Shown in pieces: positions 53,192-62,806 of a stretch of DNA of 64,000 bases (position 1 is its first letter; each line of letters starts with the position of its first letter). Made by a program: the position numbers and the translations under genes. Below the pieces are notes generated by a model that saw only the letters and a program-made list of their open reading frames with translations, was not told the DNA's origin and did no database searches. The stretch spans positions 2,119,001-2,183,000 of the forward strand of contig NZ_CP102384.1 of assembly GCF_024628865.1 (NCBI RefSeq), written 5' to 3'. Source of the DNA: Sphingopyxis sp. DBS4. GTDB taxonomy: Bacteria > Pseudomonadota > Alphaproteobacteria > Sphingomonadales > Sphingomonadaceae.

Positions 53192-55417
53192 ATGCGTTAC
53201 AACGCTTATATCCTGCGGGCATCCTTGCTCGCCACAGCCGCTTGCGCCGTGCCATTTTCCGCCGCGCACGCTCAGACCGCCGCACCGGTTGCGACACCGC
53301 CGGCCGACCGCGTCAGCGATATCGATGACGAGATCGTCGTCACCGCACAAAAGCGGGCGCAGAATGTGAAGGATGTCCCGATCGCGATGACCGTCATTGG
53401 CGGGAAGCGGATCGAAGACAATCAGATCACCAGCTTTCACGATATCGAACGCATCGCTCCCAGCTTCAAATCGCTGCAACTCGGCGATGCCCGGGCCTCG
53501 ACCATGAACATGCGCGGCGTCAGTTCGGTCCAGGGCAATCCGGGGCGCCACTCGTCGCTGGGCGTCTTCGTCGACGGCATTTTCATGGCGCGGACGGGGA
53601 TGGCATCGTCTCAGGATTTTCTGGACATCGAACGCATCGAGGTTCTGCGCGGCCCGCAAGGGACGCTGTTCGGGATGAATACAGCCGGGGGATTGGTCCA
53701 TATCATCACCCGCAAACCCAGCGTGTCCGATGTGTCCGGCCGCGCCGAGGTTGTCGTGGGCGAATATGACACCTTGGAAGCACGCGGCTATCTGTCCGGA
53801 CCGATCGTCGAGGGCAAGCTCGGCGCCAGCGTTTCCATGGCGAAAAGCACGCGCGGCGGCTTACTCTATAATTCGGTTCTCGATCGCCGGGTGGATGACG
53901 AGAACAAGTTCAGCGTGCGCGGCAAGCTTTTTTACACCGCCGACAAATTCGATGTGCTGATTTCGGGAGATTATCACAAGGAGACCTCGATCTGCTGCAG
54001 CGCGGTATTCACCAAAGTGACCGGCACGCCGACGACCGCCAGCGGATTCTATCCCGTCACCCCTCCCCCGGGCTATCCGTTCAGCCGGATCACGATCCAG
54101 GATGGGCTCAGCACCAATCCCAACAGCGGCGGCGGCGTCAGCATGGAGGTCAACGTCGATATCGGCGACCACAAGCTGACATCGCTCACCGGCTGGCGCC
54201 GGTGGACGGTCCGATCGGTCAACGATCCCGATTCGGTGGATTGGAATTTCCTGAACGGGTTCCTCATCTATCAGGCCCACAAGCAATTCAGCCAGGAGCT
54301 CCGCCTTACCTCGCCCGCGGAGCAGAATCTCACCTATGTCGCGGGTCTATTCTTCTACGACCGCCGTTCGCGCGACTATGAGGATCTGCACATCGGCCCC
54401 GACGACCGCCCGCCGGTGTTGGTCGAAGGACAGGCAGCGATCACCGACTCGATCGTCAAGGACCGCAGCTATGCCGTCTTTGGGCATATGGAATATAAGC
54501 TGACCGACAAGCTGACTCTCGCAGCCGGTGCCCGCTACACTTGGGAACCGCAGAAATTCAGCTTCGATCAGAAATCCCAGATATATATCTATCCGAACTT
54601 CGGGCAGATTTACCGCGACCGGACCGACAAGGCTCTCACGTGGAAAGTCGATCTTCGCTATGCGTGGACGCCGGAACTGACGACCTATGCCAGCCTCGCG
54701 CGCGGCTTCAAGCCGGGCGGGATGACGATGACGCGCGTGTCGAGCCTGTCGGGCCTGATGTTCGAGGAAGAAAGGAACCTCAATTACGAACTCGGATTGA
54801 AAGGCGTCTTTCTCGATCGCACGCTTACGGTCAATGCGGCCGCATTCTATACGACATATAATAATTTCCAGACGACCGCGTTCGACGGCACGCGCTACAT
54901 CACCGCCAATGCCGAGGAGTTCATCACCAAAGGCGTGGAACTCGAAGGCCATTGGGCGCCTTCCCGGCGCTTTTCGCTTTCGTTCGGTGCCAGCTATGTC
55001 GACGCGCACTATACCGACTTCAAGAACGGTCAATGCAGCGGGGTGACCGGGCCCTGCGACCTTTCGGGCAAGCGCCTGAACGGCTCGGCCAAATGGAACG
55101 TCAATGCGGCTGCAAGCTATACCGCGCCGATCACCGATGGCCTCGATGGCTATCTTCGCCTGGACTATGCCTGGAAGAGCGATATCTATGTCGCGCAGGA
55201 TCTCAACCCGTTCACGCGGATGCCGGCTTATGGCGTGCTCAACGGGCGGATCGGCGTCAACAGCGCGGACGGCTTCTCTGTCGAGGTTTTCGCGAAGAAT
55301 CTGCTCGACAAAAACTACCTGCTCTACGCTTATGGGCTACCCTTCGGTTCGGGCGGCTATGTCGGCTATGTCGGCGCGCCGCGCCTCTTTGGCATCCGCG
55401 TCTCGAAATCCTTCTGA
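53192..55417 (+). CDS. TonB-dependent receptor
   Basis: 741 residues. Signal peptide ASLLATAACAVPFSAAHA; TonB-box region DDEIVVTAQKRAQNVKDVPI; plug domain to about 180 with FVDGIFMARTGMASSQDFLD and GPQGTLFGMNTAGGLVHII; 22-strand barrel ending in a terminal Phe (VSKSF). It transports a scarce large substrate over the outer membrane using TonB energy. Sphingomonads often pair such receptors with catabolic genes for steroids, lignin dimers and other poorly soluble compounds. Follows the symporter by 127 bases. Confidence 0.95.
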   Translation: MRYNAYILRASLLATAACAVPFSAAHAQTAAPVATPPADRVSDIDDEIVVTAQKRAQNVKDVPIAMTVIGGKRIEDNQITSFHDIERIAPSFKSLQLGDARASTMNMRGVSSVQGNPGRHSSLGVFVDGIFMARTGMASSQDFLDIERIEVLRGPQGTLFGMNTAGGLVHIITRKPSVSDVSGRAEVVVGEYDTLEARGYLSGPIVEGKLGASVSMAKSTRGGLLYNSVLDRRVDDENKFSVRGKLFYTADKFDVLISGDYHKETSICCSAVFTKVTGTPTTASGFYPVTPPPGYPFSRITIQDGLSTNPNSGGGVSMEVNVDIGDHKLTSLTGWRRWTVRSVNDPDSVDWNFLNGFLIYQAHKQFSQELRLTSPAEQNLTYVAGLFFYDRRSRDYEDLHIGPDDRPPVLVEGQAAITDSIVKDRSYAVFGHMEYKLTDKLTLAAGARYTWEPQKFSFDQKSQIYIYPNFGQIYRDRTDKALTWKVDLRYAWTPELTTYASLARGFKPGGMTMTRVSSLSGLMFEEERNLNYELGLKGVFLDRTLTVNAAAFYTTYNNFQTTAFDGTRYITANAEEFITKGVELEGHWAPSRRFSLSFGASYVDAHYTDFKNGQCSGVTGPCDLSGKRLNGSAKWNVNAAASYTAPITDGLDGYLRLDYAWKSDIYVAQDLNPFTRMPAYGVLNGRIGVNSADGFSVEVFAKNLLDKNYLLYAYGLPFGSGGYVGYVGAPRLFGIRVSKSF

Positions 55418-55475
55418 TCCGCCACGTGCATGGCCGATCGAAGCCGATCGGCCGCTGCCAAATAGGAGAGATTCC

Positions 55476-56693
55476 ATGTCCTATGTCCAAAATGAAATCG
55501 TCCATGACGCCGACGCGCATATCGTCGAATTGCCCGATTGCCTCGATCCCTATTTCGATCCGGGGATGCTGGAAACCTATCGGGAGGCCCGCAATCAGGA
55601 ACGCGAATTCCGCGCCCGCATGGCCCCGCTGATCGAAAAGGGCGTGTTCGAGCAGTTCGCGGCAAAGCATGACGATCCCGAATTCCGCGCCGGCGCGGAC
55701 GAGAATGTCCATAACCGCAAGATGTACGAGGCCGCAGGCGCCTTTCGCGCCGATGATCGGCCCCGCGTCCTCGATCTGCAGGGCTATGCCAGCCAGCTGA
55801 TCTTTACCTCGCTCTGCCTGCGCAATTTCGACTTCGACGCCGGCACGAACATGGATCTGGCCTATGCGTCCGCCCGCGCGCACAATCGGATGATGACCGA
55901 TTATTGCTCGGTCGATCGCCGGCTTTTGCCCGTGGCCTATATTCCGATCGCTGATATGGCACGCACCCCCGCTGAAGCCAAATATGCCATCGAGCTCGGC
56001 GCCAAGGCGCTGATGATCCCGGCCCATCCCCCCGAAACCCATTCGCATGCCCATGTCGATCTCGAGCCGCTTTGGGCGATCGCCCAGGAGGCGGGCCTGC
56101 CGATCGTCTTTCACATCGCCGGCACGCAGTTTCCCCGCGGTTACAAATTCACCGGCCGTGCCAATGTGAATGATACGGTCAGCGGCGGTGACGGCGATCA
56201 TAATTCGCTTGGCCTGATCGCGATTCCGCATCCCATCCTGCTGACGCTCGCCGCGCTCATGTTCGATGGCGTGATGTGCAAATTCCCCAAGCTGAAATTC
56301 GGCGTCATCGAACTGGGCGCATCATGGCTGCCGAGCTTCATGAAGCTGCTCGACTCGAGCGTCATGGCGTTCGCGCGGCACGAAGAGCGCCTGCGCAAGC
56401 TGACCGCAAAACCCAGCGAAATCGTTCGCCGCCAGGTTCGCGTGACTCCCTATCCGACCGACGACACCGGTTGGATCATTGCCAATTCGGCGCCCGAAAT
56501 CTGCATGTATTCCTCCGACTATCCGCACCCGGAAGGCGGACGCGATCCGATGAAGCATTTTCGGGCCTCGATCGCGGCGGCCAACCTGCCCCGATCATCG
56601 GTCGATGCATTCCTGCGCGAGAATTTCATCGACATGATGGGCGACGGGCTGGCTCCGGACCTGCGCTATCCGAAACATCTGACGGCGGCCTGA
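55476..56693 (+). CDS. Amidohydrolase (ACMSD-like, COG2159)
   Basis: 405 residues from ATG 55476 with SD GGAGAG. DADAHIVE at the N-terminus gives the D-x-H metal pair; HIAG in PIVFHIAGTQFPRG is the strand 5 His; YSSDYPHPEGGRDPMKHF carries the C-terminal Asp. The size and motifs fit the amidohydrolase-2 branch with decarboxylases and hydrolases of ring-fission products (ACMSD, LigY, LigW type). The reaction is not decided. Follows the receptor gene by 58 bases, probably one operon. Confidence 0.88.
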   Translation: MSYVQNEIVHDADAHIVELPDCLDPYFDPGMLETYREARNQEREFRARMAPLIEKGVFEQFAAKHDDPEFRAGADENVHNRKMYEAAGAFRADDRPRVLDLQGYASQLIFTSLCLRNFDFDAGTNMDLAYASARAHNRMMTDYCSVDRRLLPVAYIPIADMARTPAEAKYAIELGAKALMIPAHPPETHSHAHVDLEPLWAIAQEAGLPIVFHIAGTQFPRGYKFTGRANVNDTVSGGDGDHNSLGLIAIPHPILLTLAALMFDGVMCKFPKLKFGVIELGASWLPSFMKLLDSSVMAFARHEERLRKLTAKPSEIVRRQVRVTPYPTDDTGWIIANSAPEICMYSSDYPHPEGGRDPMKHFRASIAAANLPRSSVDAFLRENFIDMMGDGLAPDLRYPKHLTAA

Positions 56694-56718
56694 GTCCTCT
56701 CACCAAGGCCCACTTGTC

Positions 56719-56754
56719 GGGCCGGCGCTTCCATGCGCCGGCCCGTCTTCTTTG
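56719..56754 (+). terminator. Rho-independent terminator after the amidohydrolase
   Basis: GGGCCGGCGC, a 6-base loop, GCGCCGGCCC, then GTCTTCTTT. A perfect 10-bp stem with a T-rich tail, 26 bases after the amidohydrolase stop. Confidence 0.85.
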
Positions 56755-56936
56755 AGCGCATGCTCACAAAAAGGCGCGCACCCCGCCCTGCGCTAGCGCC
56801 GCTTTTCCAGCGGCAAGGATGACGTGGCGGAACATGATCGAACCGACCGAAGGCGACCGAAGGCGGTCGGCCTATGCAGCGGACAGGCCAGCGGCGCCGG
56901 TGTGCGTTGATGACGGGGACGGCGAGCGCCGCGCCG

Positions 56937-58148
56937 TCAGGCGGACATCGCCTGCGCCGGCGGCAGCATCGCCTCGACTTGTTGCTCGTCGACCCCCAGC
57001 CCGGCAAGGATCGCCCGCGTGTCCGCGCCGAGCCCCGCCACGCGGCGGGGCAAGGCGCCGTCCCGGGCCATGCGGAAGGCCGCGCCAGGCACCGGCACGG
57101 GCGACCCGCCGCCCGCCAGTTCGACGAAGGCGATCGCCGTCGTCGCGTCCGCGACCTCTTCCTCGTAAAGCTGCGCGACGCTGCGCGCGACACCGCACGC
57201 GATTCCGGCGCGCTGCAATTCGGCGAAAGCCTCCTTCGAGCCGCGCTCGGCGAACCACGACCGTGTCGCCTTGATCACCGTCACCGCCAGGGCCGGATCG
57301 GCAGCGAGGTCGAGCTTCTTGCCGGCTTCGGGAACCCATTCGGGATGCCCCAGCAGACCGCATAATGCTTCCCACATGCCGGGTGTGCCCGGCAGTATGA
57401 ACATCGGCGCATCCCGCGTCGCGAACATTTCGAGCATTCCGCGGCTGGATCCGCGCCCCGGCGTCTCGCCCTTCACGCCCGCGGCGGGGACATGATAGCT
57501 GAGCTGCGAGGTCATCGATTCGAGCATCGAAACCGATACGAAGCGACCGGTGCCGGTACGGCGCTGCTCCCACAGCGCGCACATCACCGCATAGGCGGCA
57601 TTCATGGCGACCGAATGATCGGCCATGAAGAAGGGGCTGATCAGCGGATCCCCACCCGCCGGACCATTGAGCGAGGCATAGCCACTCATCGCCTGAATGG
57701 CCGGATCGAAAGCCAGATAGTCGCGCCGCGGATCGTCGACGCCATAGCCGGTGATATGGACCATTGAGGCGCGTGGATTGATGGTTTGCAGCCGTTCGAA
57801 ACCGAAGCCCAATTTTTCCGGTATGCCGAGCGCGTAATTGGTGACGACGACATCGGCCCAGCGGAGGAGCGCATCGAGCGCCGGACCGCTCGCCGGGCTA
57901 CGCAGGTCGAGCGCCGCGCTTCGCTTCCCGCGATTGTGGCAAGCAAAAGCCAGGCTCTCGCCGTCATCCGCGAGCGGCGGCGAGTGCCGGCCCGGCTCAC
58001 CGCCAAGCGGTTCGAGCTTGATGACATCCGCACCTTGGTCCGCCAACATCATCGCGCAATGCGGGGCGGCTATATAGTGACCAATTTCCAATACTTTGAC
58101 ATCGGTTAGCGGACCGGACAGCCGCTCCGAATCGCTCTTCTCGGCCAT
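56937..58148 (-). CDS. CaiB/BaiF class III CoA-transferase
   Basis: 403 residues. Family start VKVLEIGHYIAAPHCAMMLA, DQGADVIKLEPLGGEPGRHS, active-site Asp in FFMADHSVAMNAAYAVMCAL and MVHITGYGV are present. It moves CoA between an acyl-CoA and a free acid, here probably activating an intermediate of the cluster for the acyl-CoA dehydrogenase. Transcribed opposite to the receptor operon and divergent from 58149 on; an AT-rich box (58162) lies 14 bases before its ATG. Confidence 0.92.
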   Translation of the reverse strand: MAEKSDSERLSGPLTDVKVLEIGHYIAAPHCAMMLADQGADVIKLEPLGGEPGRHSPPLADDGESLAFACHNRGKRSAALDLRSPASGPALDALLRWADVVVTNYALGIPEKLGFGFERLQTINPRASMVHITGYGVDDPRRDYLAFDPAIQAMSGYASLNGPAGGDPLISPFFMADHSVAMNAAYAVMCALWEQRRTGTGRFVSVSMLESMTSQLSYHVPAAGVKGETPGRGSSRGMLEMFATRDAPMFILPGTPGMWEALCGLLGHPEWVPEAGKKLDLAADPALAVTVIKATRSWFAERGSKEAFAELQRAGIACGVARSVAQLYEEEVADATTAIAFVELAGGGSPVPVPGAAFRMARDGALPRRVAGLGADTRAILAGLGVDEQQVEAMLPPAQAMSA

Positions 58149-58161
58149 GAATGTCTCTCCC

Positions 58162-58185
58162 TATTATTAGTATAATGATATAGCT
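58162..58185 (-). promoter_or_regulatory. AT-rich box upstream of the CoA-transferase
   Basis: TATTATTAGTATAATGATAT. ATTAGTATAAT is close to ATTAGTAATATAAT at 59219. Position immediately before the ATG would allow repression. Confidence 0.4.
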
Positions 58186-58361
58186 TTTTTTGGAGATGGC
58201 AATGTGGAAGACGCGAATGTTCGCCGGCGCCCGTCAGGATTTTGCCACGGATTTCATGGTGGCAGGCCCGGGCGTGCGACGCCGCTGCCGCCCCGGCTGA
58301 AGCCGCTGTTCGCGGCGCGATGGTGGAGGTCTTGCAGGCGGCCTAGGCCGATCGCCGCGCC

Positions 58362-59108
58362 TCAATACAAGTCGAGGACCGTCGTCTGGCCGAGCTCGCT
58401 GCCGATAATTTCCCGCAGCTGGTCCATATGATCCTGCCATATGGTTTCGGCGCGTTTGGGTTTGCGGGCGGCGATCGCGTCGACCAACGAGCCATGATTG
58501 GCCAGCGCTTTCTGATTGAGCGCGAGTTGATCCGGGCGGGACCGGCTCAGAAACCGTTCGACATGCCGCACGAATATATCATCGAGCATGCTGACGATGA
58601 CCGCCAGCGCGACATTGCCCGCCCGCTGGACAAGCAGCCGGTGAAATTCGGCGGTCGCCCGGCCGAACCGGTCGAAATCCTCGATGACGGCGGCTTCATG
58701 CGCCACATGATCGCGCAGCGCCTGAATATCCTCCGCAGTGGCCGCTCCCGCCAGGCGGGCAGCCAGGCGAGGTTCGAGAAAGGCGCGCGCCTCGAGCACC
58801 TCGGCAAGCGTCGCGCCTCGAAACTGCAGCAGGAACCCCAGGGTTTGCGCCGTGGATTCCTCTTGCGGCGTGCAAATGCGCACGCCCCCCTTGGCGCCGC
58901 GCAGGACGCGGACAAGTCCCTCGGCCTCCAGCAGGCGGATCGCTTCGCGTAGCGTCGGGCGCGATACGTCGAACTGCGCCATCATGTCCGCTTCGATCGG
59001 CAAGGCGCTTCCTTCGACCAGCTCACCGAGCACGATGCGGCGTCGGATGGCCTGGGCGATGATCTCCGCCGCCTTCGGAATTCGCACTGGCGACATTCGA
59101 TCCATCAT
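58362..59108 (-). CDS. FadR-type GntR transcriptional regulator 2
   Basis: 248 residues from ATG 59108 (SD AAGGA); a second ATG lies four codons in. HTH with IRRRIVLGELVEGSALPIEA, SRPTLREAIRLLEAEGLVRV; FCD domain with LLQFRGATLAEVLEARAFLE and FHRLLVQRAGNVAL. It is clearly paralogous to the 50548 regulator: both share RRRIVLGEL, SEADMM/IEADMM and EVLEAR. It is divergent from the acyl-CoA dehydrogenase gene across a 136-base region with an AT-rich box and is probably its local regulator. Confidence 0.92.
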   Translation of the reverse strand: MMDRMSPVRIPKAAEIIAQAIRRRIVLGELVEGSALPIEADMMAQFDVSRPTLREAIRLLEAEGLVRVLRGAKGGVRICTPQEESTAQTLGFLLQFRGATLAEVLEARAFLEPRLAARLAGAATAEDIQALRDHVAHEAAVIEDFDRFGRATAEFHRLLVQRAGNVALAVIVSMLDDIFVRHVERFLSRSRPDQLALNQKALANHGSLVDAIAARKPKRAETIWQDHMDQLREIIGSELGQTTVLDLY

Positions 59109-59218
59109 TAAATTGGTCCTTTACCGATAAAGCCGCCTGTTCGGCCTGTCATTTCCACCTGCCGCCTTCCTCCCCTAGCCTTGCGCGCGCGCCAAGTCAT
59201 CAAAACTGGTTGATTCTC

Positions 59219-59242
59219 ATAATTAGTAATATAATTTAGATA
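59219..59242 (+). promoter_or_regulatory. AT-rich box directly before the acyl-CoA dehydrogenase gene
   Basis: ATAATTAGTAATATAATTTA followed by GATA, ending 2 bases before ATG 59245. There is no SD. The stretch could serve as -10 region of a very short-leader or leaderless message and as operator for a FadR-type regulator. Confidence 0.5.
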
Positions 59243-59244
59243 AA

Positions 59245-60423
59245 ATGAAAAACCAGTTGAAAAGCCAGTCGCATCACTTTCGTCGGGAAACGCGGGCGTG
59301 GCTGGAAACCCATTGTCCGCCGGAAATGCGCGGCCCCGGCCATGGCGAGGAAGATCATTGCTGGGGCGGCCGCGACCCGGATTTCAGCAGCGCCGCCCAG
59401 AAGAACTGGATGGAGGCGATGGCGGACCGCGGCTGGACCGCGCCCGATTGGCCCGTCGAATATGGCGGCGGCGGCCTGTCGCCCGACCAATGCGGCATAT
59501 TGCGGCAGGAGATGGACCGCATCGAAGCGCGCAATCCGCTGTTCAGTTTCGGAATCTCCATGCTGGGGCCCGCGCTGCTCAAATATGGAACGGAGGCTCA
59601 GAAGAGGCGGTTCCTGCCCGAGATCGCGCGCGGAGAGATCCGCTGGTGCCAGGGATATTCCGAACCGGATGCCGGATCGGACCTCGCGGCGCTGCGGACG
59701 CGGGCGGAGGACAGGGGCGATCACTGGCGGGTCAACGGGCAGAAGATATGGACCAGCCACGCGGACAAGTCCGACTGGATATTCTGCCTCGTGCGCACCA
59801 ACACGGCCGCCCCGAAACATCAGGGGATCAGTTTCCTCCTGTTTGACATGGCCAGCCCTGGCGTGACGACGCGGCCCATCCGCCTGATCTCCGGCTACTC
59901 GCCTTTCTGCGAGACTTTTTTCGACGATGTGCGCGTGCCCAAGGATCAGATCGTCGGCGAGGTCGACAGGGGGTGGGATGTTGCGAAATATCTTCTGTCG
60001 CACGAACGCGAGATGATTTCGGGGCTGGGCTTGCTCGGCTCGGATGAGGCGCTGGGACAGGAATTCGCCGAACGACTGTCCGGCGATCCGCTGTTGCGCG
60101 CCGCAGTGGCGGAATTCGACGTCGACGCTCTGGCCTTTCGGGCGATGAGCGAACGATTCATCGACGAATTGCGAGATGGCCGCGCGCTGCCCGCGGGATC
60201 CTCGGTGATGAAATATGCCGCGACCGAACTCCACAAGCGGCGCCACGAACTCCGCATGGCGCTCGGCGGATCGCAGTCGCTGGAATGGGAAAGCGACGCA
60301 ACCGCCTTCGGTCTGCCGGCACGCGAATGGTTGCGAACGAAGGGCAATTCGATCGAAGGAGGAACAAGCGAGATCCAATTGGGCATCATTGCCAAGCGCC
60401 TGCTGAACTTGCCTGGGTCCTGA
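59245..60423 (+). CDS. Acyl-CoA dehydrogenase
   Basis: 392 residues, ATG 59245 without SD. FAD-binding middle domain with RWCQGYSEPDAGSDLAALRT, VNGQKIWTSHADKSDWIFCL; C-terminal SSVMKYAATELHKRRHELRM and GNSIEGGTSEIQLGIIAKRL. The catalytic Glu position is not certain, as in the FadE/CaiA branch that act on bulky acyl-CoA (steroid side chain, carnitine-type). Together with the CoA-transferase it suggests CoA-bound intermediates. A single-gene unit, divergent from regulator 2. Confidence 0.9.
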   Translation: MKNQLKSQSHHFRRETRAWLETHCPPEMRGPGHGEEDHCWGGRDPDFSSAAQKNWMEAMADRGWTAPDWPVEYGGGGLSPDQCGILRQEMDRIEARNPLFSFGISMLGPALLKYGTEAQKRRFLPEIARGEIRWCQGYSEPDAGSDLAALRTRAEDRGDHWRVNGQKIWTSHADKSDWIFCLVRTNTAAPKHQGISFLLFDMASPGVTTRPIRLISGYSPFCETFFDDVRVPKDQIVGEVDRGWDVAKYLLSHEREMISGLGLLGSDEALGQEFAERLSGDPLLRAAVAEFDVDALAFRAMSERFIDELRDGRALPAGSSVMKYAATELHKRRHELRMALGGSQSLEWESDATAFGLPAREWLRTKGNSIEGGTSEIQLGIIAKRLLNLPGS

Positions 60424-60505
60424 TCGGCCGTCGCCGCGCCTGTGCGGCTCGCGGCCGATATCCCCTTGCCTCCTCTCTTGTCGCCAGGGCCGACCGCGCG
60501 TCACG

Positions 60506-61018
60506 TCAGCACCGGAACGCTCCATCGACATAGATCAACGGACTGACATCCCCGGCAATGCGAACATCGATCACCCGCCCGACGAAGACGCCGTGCGTTC
60601 CATAAAAGAGCGCCTGCTCATACCGGCAGGCGAAGCTTGCCTGAGCGCCTTCGAGTATCCAGCCGCCATTGGCGGCCCTTTGCCACCCAGCATCGGAAAA
60701 ACGGGCCTCGCCCGAAGCGCCCCCGGCGCAACGTTCGGCGATATCGCGCTGCGAAACATCCAATATGTTGACGCAGAAGTCGCCTCCTTCCTCGAGAAGC
60801 GAAAACATCGATGCCGACCGATTGGCGCAAATCAGCAAGGACGGCGGATCCATCGACAGTTCCGAAACGGCGGTTGCCGTCATTGCGGCGCGCCTGTCGC
60901 CGCGATGCGCCGTCACGATCACGACGGCCTTCGCCAAACGGCGTAGTCCCAGCTTCAAAGCTTCGGCCACCGCACGGGCCTCGATCGCGCCCTGTTCCGT
61001 CAGATTGTCAGTCGCCAA
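60506..61018 (-). CDS. Flavin reductase (HpaC/NtaB-like)
   Basis: 170 residues from TTG 61018, with AAGGAG 7 bases upstream. FMN-binding domain: RRLAKAVVIVTAHRGDRRAA, MTATAVSELSMDPPSLLICA, GGDFCVNILDVSQRDIAERC and the end LIYVDGAFRC. Such reductases give reduced flavin to a two-component monooxygenase. No monooxygenase is in the window; it may lie beyond 64 kb. Divergent from the FAD-dependent dehydrogenase. Confidence 0.88.
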   Translation of the reverse strand: MATDNLTEQGAIEARAVAEALKLGLRRLAKAVVIVTAHRGDRRAAMTATAVSELSMDPPSLLICANRSASMFSLLEEGGDFCVNILDVSQRDIAERCAGGASGEARFSDAGWQRAANGGWILEGAQASFACRYEQALFYGTHGVFVGRVIDVRIAGDVSPLIYVDGAFRC

Positions 61019-61115
61019 AAATTTTCTCCTTGATGGGACATCCACGCAAGCCTCGCGACGCCGCCGCATTTTTTCGGATGCGTGTTGGAAAGGTCAAAAT
61101 TCCGCTTTTCAAAAT

Positions 61116-61140
61116 CAGTGCTATAATTTAGATATTAATA
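61116..61140 (+). promoter_or_regulatory. AT-rich box between flavin reductase and flavoprotein genes
   Basis: CAGTGCTATAATTTAGATAT. TATAATTTAGATA is identical to the box at 59219 (ATATAATTTAGATA). It lies 17-41 bases before TTG 61157 and about 100 before the flavin reductase start. Confidence 0.5.
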
Positions 61141-61156
61141 GAGAAGAGGAAAGACT

Positions 61157-62806
61157 TTGCGCAAGAGCGAACATTTCTGCGACTTCCTGGTGCTCGGCGG
61201 CGGTGCTGCCGGATTGACCGGCGCGCTCGCTGCGCGCCTTGCGGGGCTGGATGTGCTGCTCGCCGAAAAGGAAGCATGGGTGGGGGGCGCAACGGCGCTG
61301 TCGGGCGGGACCATATGGCTCCCCGGCAGCCATATTCTCGCGCAAATTGGCATCGCGGATTCGCGCGAGGATGGCCTGCGCTATCTTGATGCGCTGATCG
61401 GCCCAGATCAGGATGCCATCGATCGCGATCGCGTGACGGCATTCGTTCGGGAGGCGCCGGCATTCGCCGCTTTCCTCGACGAACAGGGACTGGCGCTTCG
61501 TCATGCCCGCGGCTGGTCCGACTATTATGCCGAACTGCCCGGCGGCCTCGACATCGGGCGCACATTATATTGCGACACGTTCGACTTGCGCGAACTCGGC
61601 GCGGACGAAGCCTTGCTGGCCCCCGGCGCCCTGTTCTCCGCGGCGCATTCAATCGAGGTGTCGAAGATGGCGCTCGGCGTGCGCTCGTTCGAAGCGGCGC
61701 GCATAGCCCTTCGGGTCGCCGCGCGGTCAGTCCGGGCCAAGGCGACCGGCGCACGGCTCGCCACGCGCGGAAAAGCGCTCATCGGCCGGATGCTGCGGGC
61801 GGTGCGACGAAGCGGCGTGGACCTCTGGTGCGGCGCGCGTCTCGTCGAACTGCTTGTCGAGAACGAGCGTGCGGTCGGGGCCGTACTGGACCGCGACGGA
61901 ACACGGATCCGGGTGGTCGCGCGCAAGGGAATATTGCTTGCCACCGGGGGATTCGCCCGGGATGCGCTGTTGCGCGCGCGCTATCAGGCACCCGTCGGAA
62001 TCGACGCCACCATGGCTCCCGGCGGGGACACCGGCGACGGGATTCGCGCCGCTCGGGATGCCGGCGCAACCCTGTCGATGATGGAGGAGGCGTGGTGGGT
62101 CCCCGGCACGAAAACCCCGACGGGCCCCATGGTTCATGTCTGGGATCGCTGCTTTCCCCATTCGCTCGTCGTGGACACCCAGGGCGAACGCTACATGGAT
62201 GAGGCCGGCCCCTATATGGAGGTCGGCCAACAGATGATCGCCCGCCACGCCAAGCTCGATACCGATCATAGCTGGCTGATCCTCGAGAGCCGGCACCGCA
62301 ACCGATATTCTTTCGGCATGGCCCCGCCGATGATCACACCGGCGGGATGGATCGAAAGCGGATTTCTGATCCGCGCCGGGTCGATCGAGGAACTTGCCGG
62401 GCAAATGGACGTCGAGCCCGATCGGCTTCGCGCCACTCTCGATCATTTCAACCGCGGTGCCAGAGCAGGCCGCGACGATCGATACGGCCGGGGAACGAAG
62501 GCGATCAGCCGCTATTATGGGGATTGGCGGGTCAAACCCAACCCCAATCTGGGGCCGGTCGAGCAACCGCCTTTCTATGCCGTGCGCCTCTATCCCGGCG
62601 ACGTCGGGACAGCGGGCGGGGTCCGCACCGATGCCCATGGGCGCGTGCTGGATTCGAACCTCCGGCCGATCGCCGGCCTTTATGCCGCAGGCAACACCGC
62701 AAGCGGGATTTTCGGCCCCTGCTACCCGGGAGCCGGAGCCTCGATCGCGCCGGGAATGCTGTTCGGAATGCAGGCCGCGCGACATGCGGCGCAGGAGGCC
62801 GCGTGA
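61157..62806 (+). CDS. FAD-dependent dehydrogenase resembling 3-ketosteroid delta-1-dehydrogenase
   Basis: 549 residues from TTG 61157 (SD GAGGAA). FAD site FLVLGGGAAGLTGALAARLA, then KEAWVGGATALSGGTIWLPG; near the end GLYAAGNTASGIFGPCYPGA, GASIAPGM, the C-terminal FAD segment seen in KstD and fumarate-reductase-like proteins. The equivalents of KstD catalytic tyrosines are not all identified. It would introduce a double bond next to a carbonyl. Followed by overlapping alpha/beta hydrolase and SDR genes. Confidence 0.85.
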   Translation: MRKSEHFCDFLVLGGGAAGLTGALAARLAGLDVLLAEKEAWVGGATALSGGTIWLPGSHILAQIGIADSREDGLRYLDALIGPDQDAIDRDRVTAFVREAPAFAAFLDEQGLALRHARGWSDYYAELPGGLDIGRTLYCDTFDLRELGADEALLAPGALFSAAHSIEVSKMALGVRSFEAARIALRVAARSVRAKATGARLATRGKALIGRMLRAVRRSGVDLWCGARLVELLVENERAVGAVLDRDGTRIRVVARKGILLATGGFARDALLRARYQAPVGIDATMAPGGDTGDGIRAARDAGATLSMMEEAWWVPGTKTPTGPMVHVWDRCFPHSLVVDTQGERYMDEAGPYMEVGQQMIARHAKLDTDHSWLILESRHRNRYSFGMAPPMITPAGWIESGFLIRAGSIEELAGQMDVEPDRLRATLDHFNRGARAGRDDRYGRGTKAISRYYGDWRVKPNPNLGPVEQPPFYAVRLYPGDVGTAGGVRTDAHGRVLDSNLRPIAGLYAAGNTASGIFGPCYPGAGASIAPGMLFGMQAARHAAQEAA

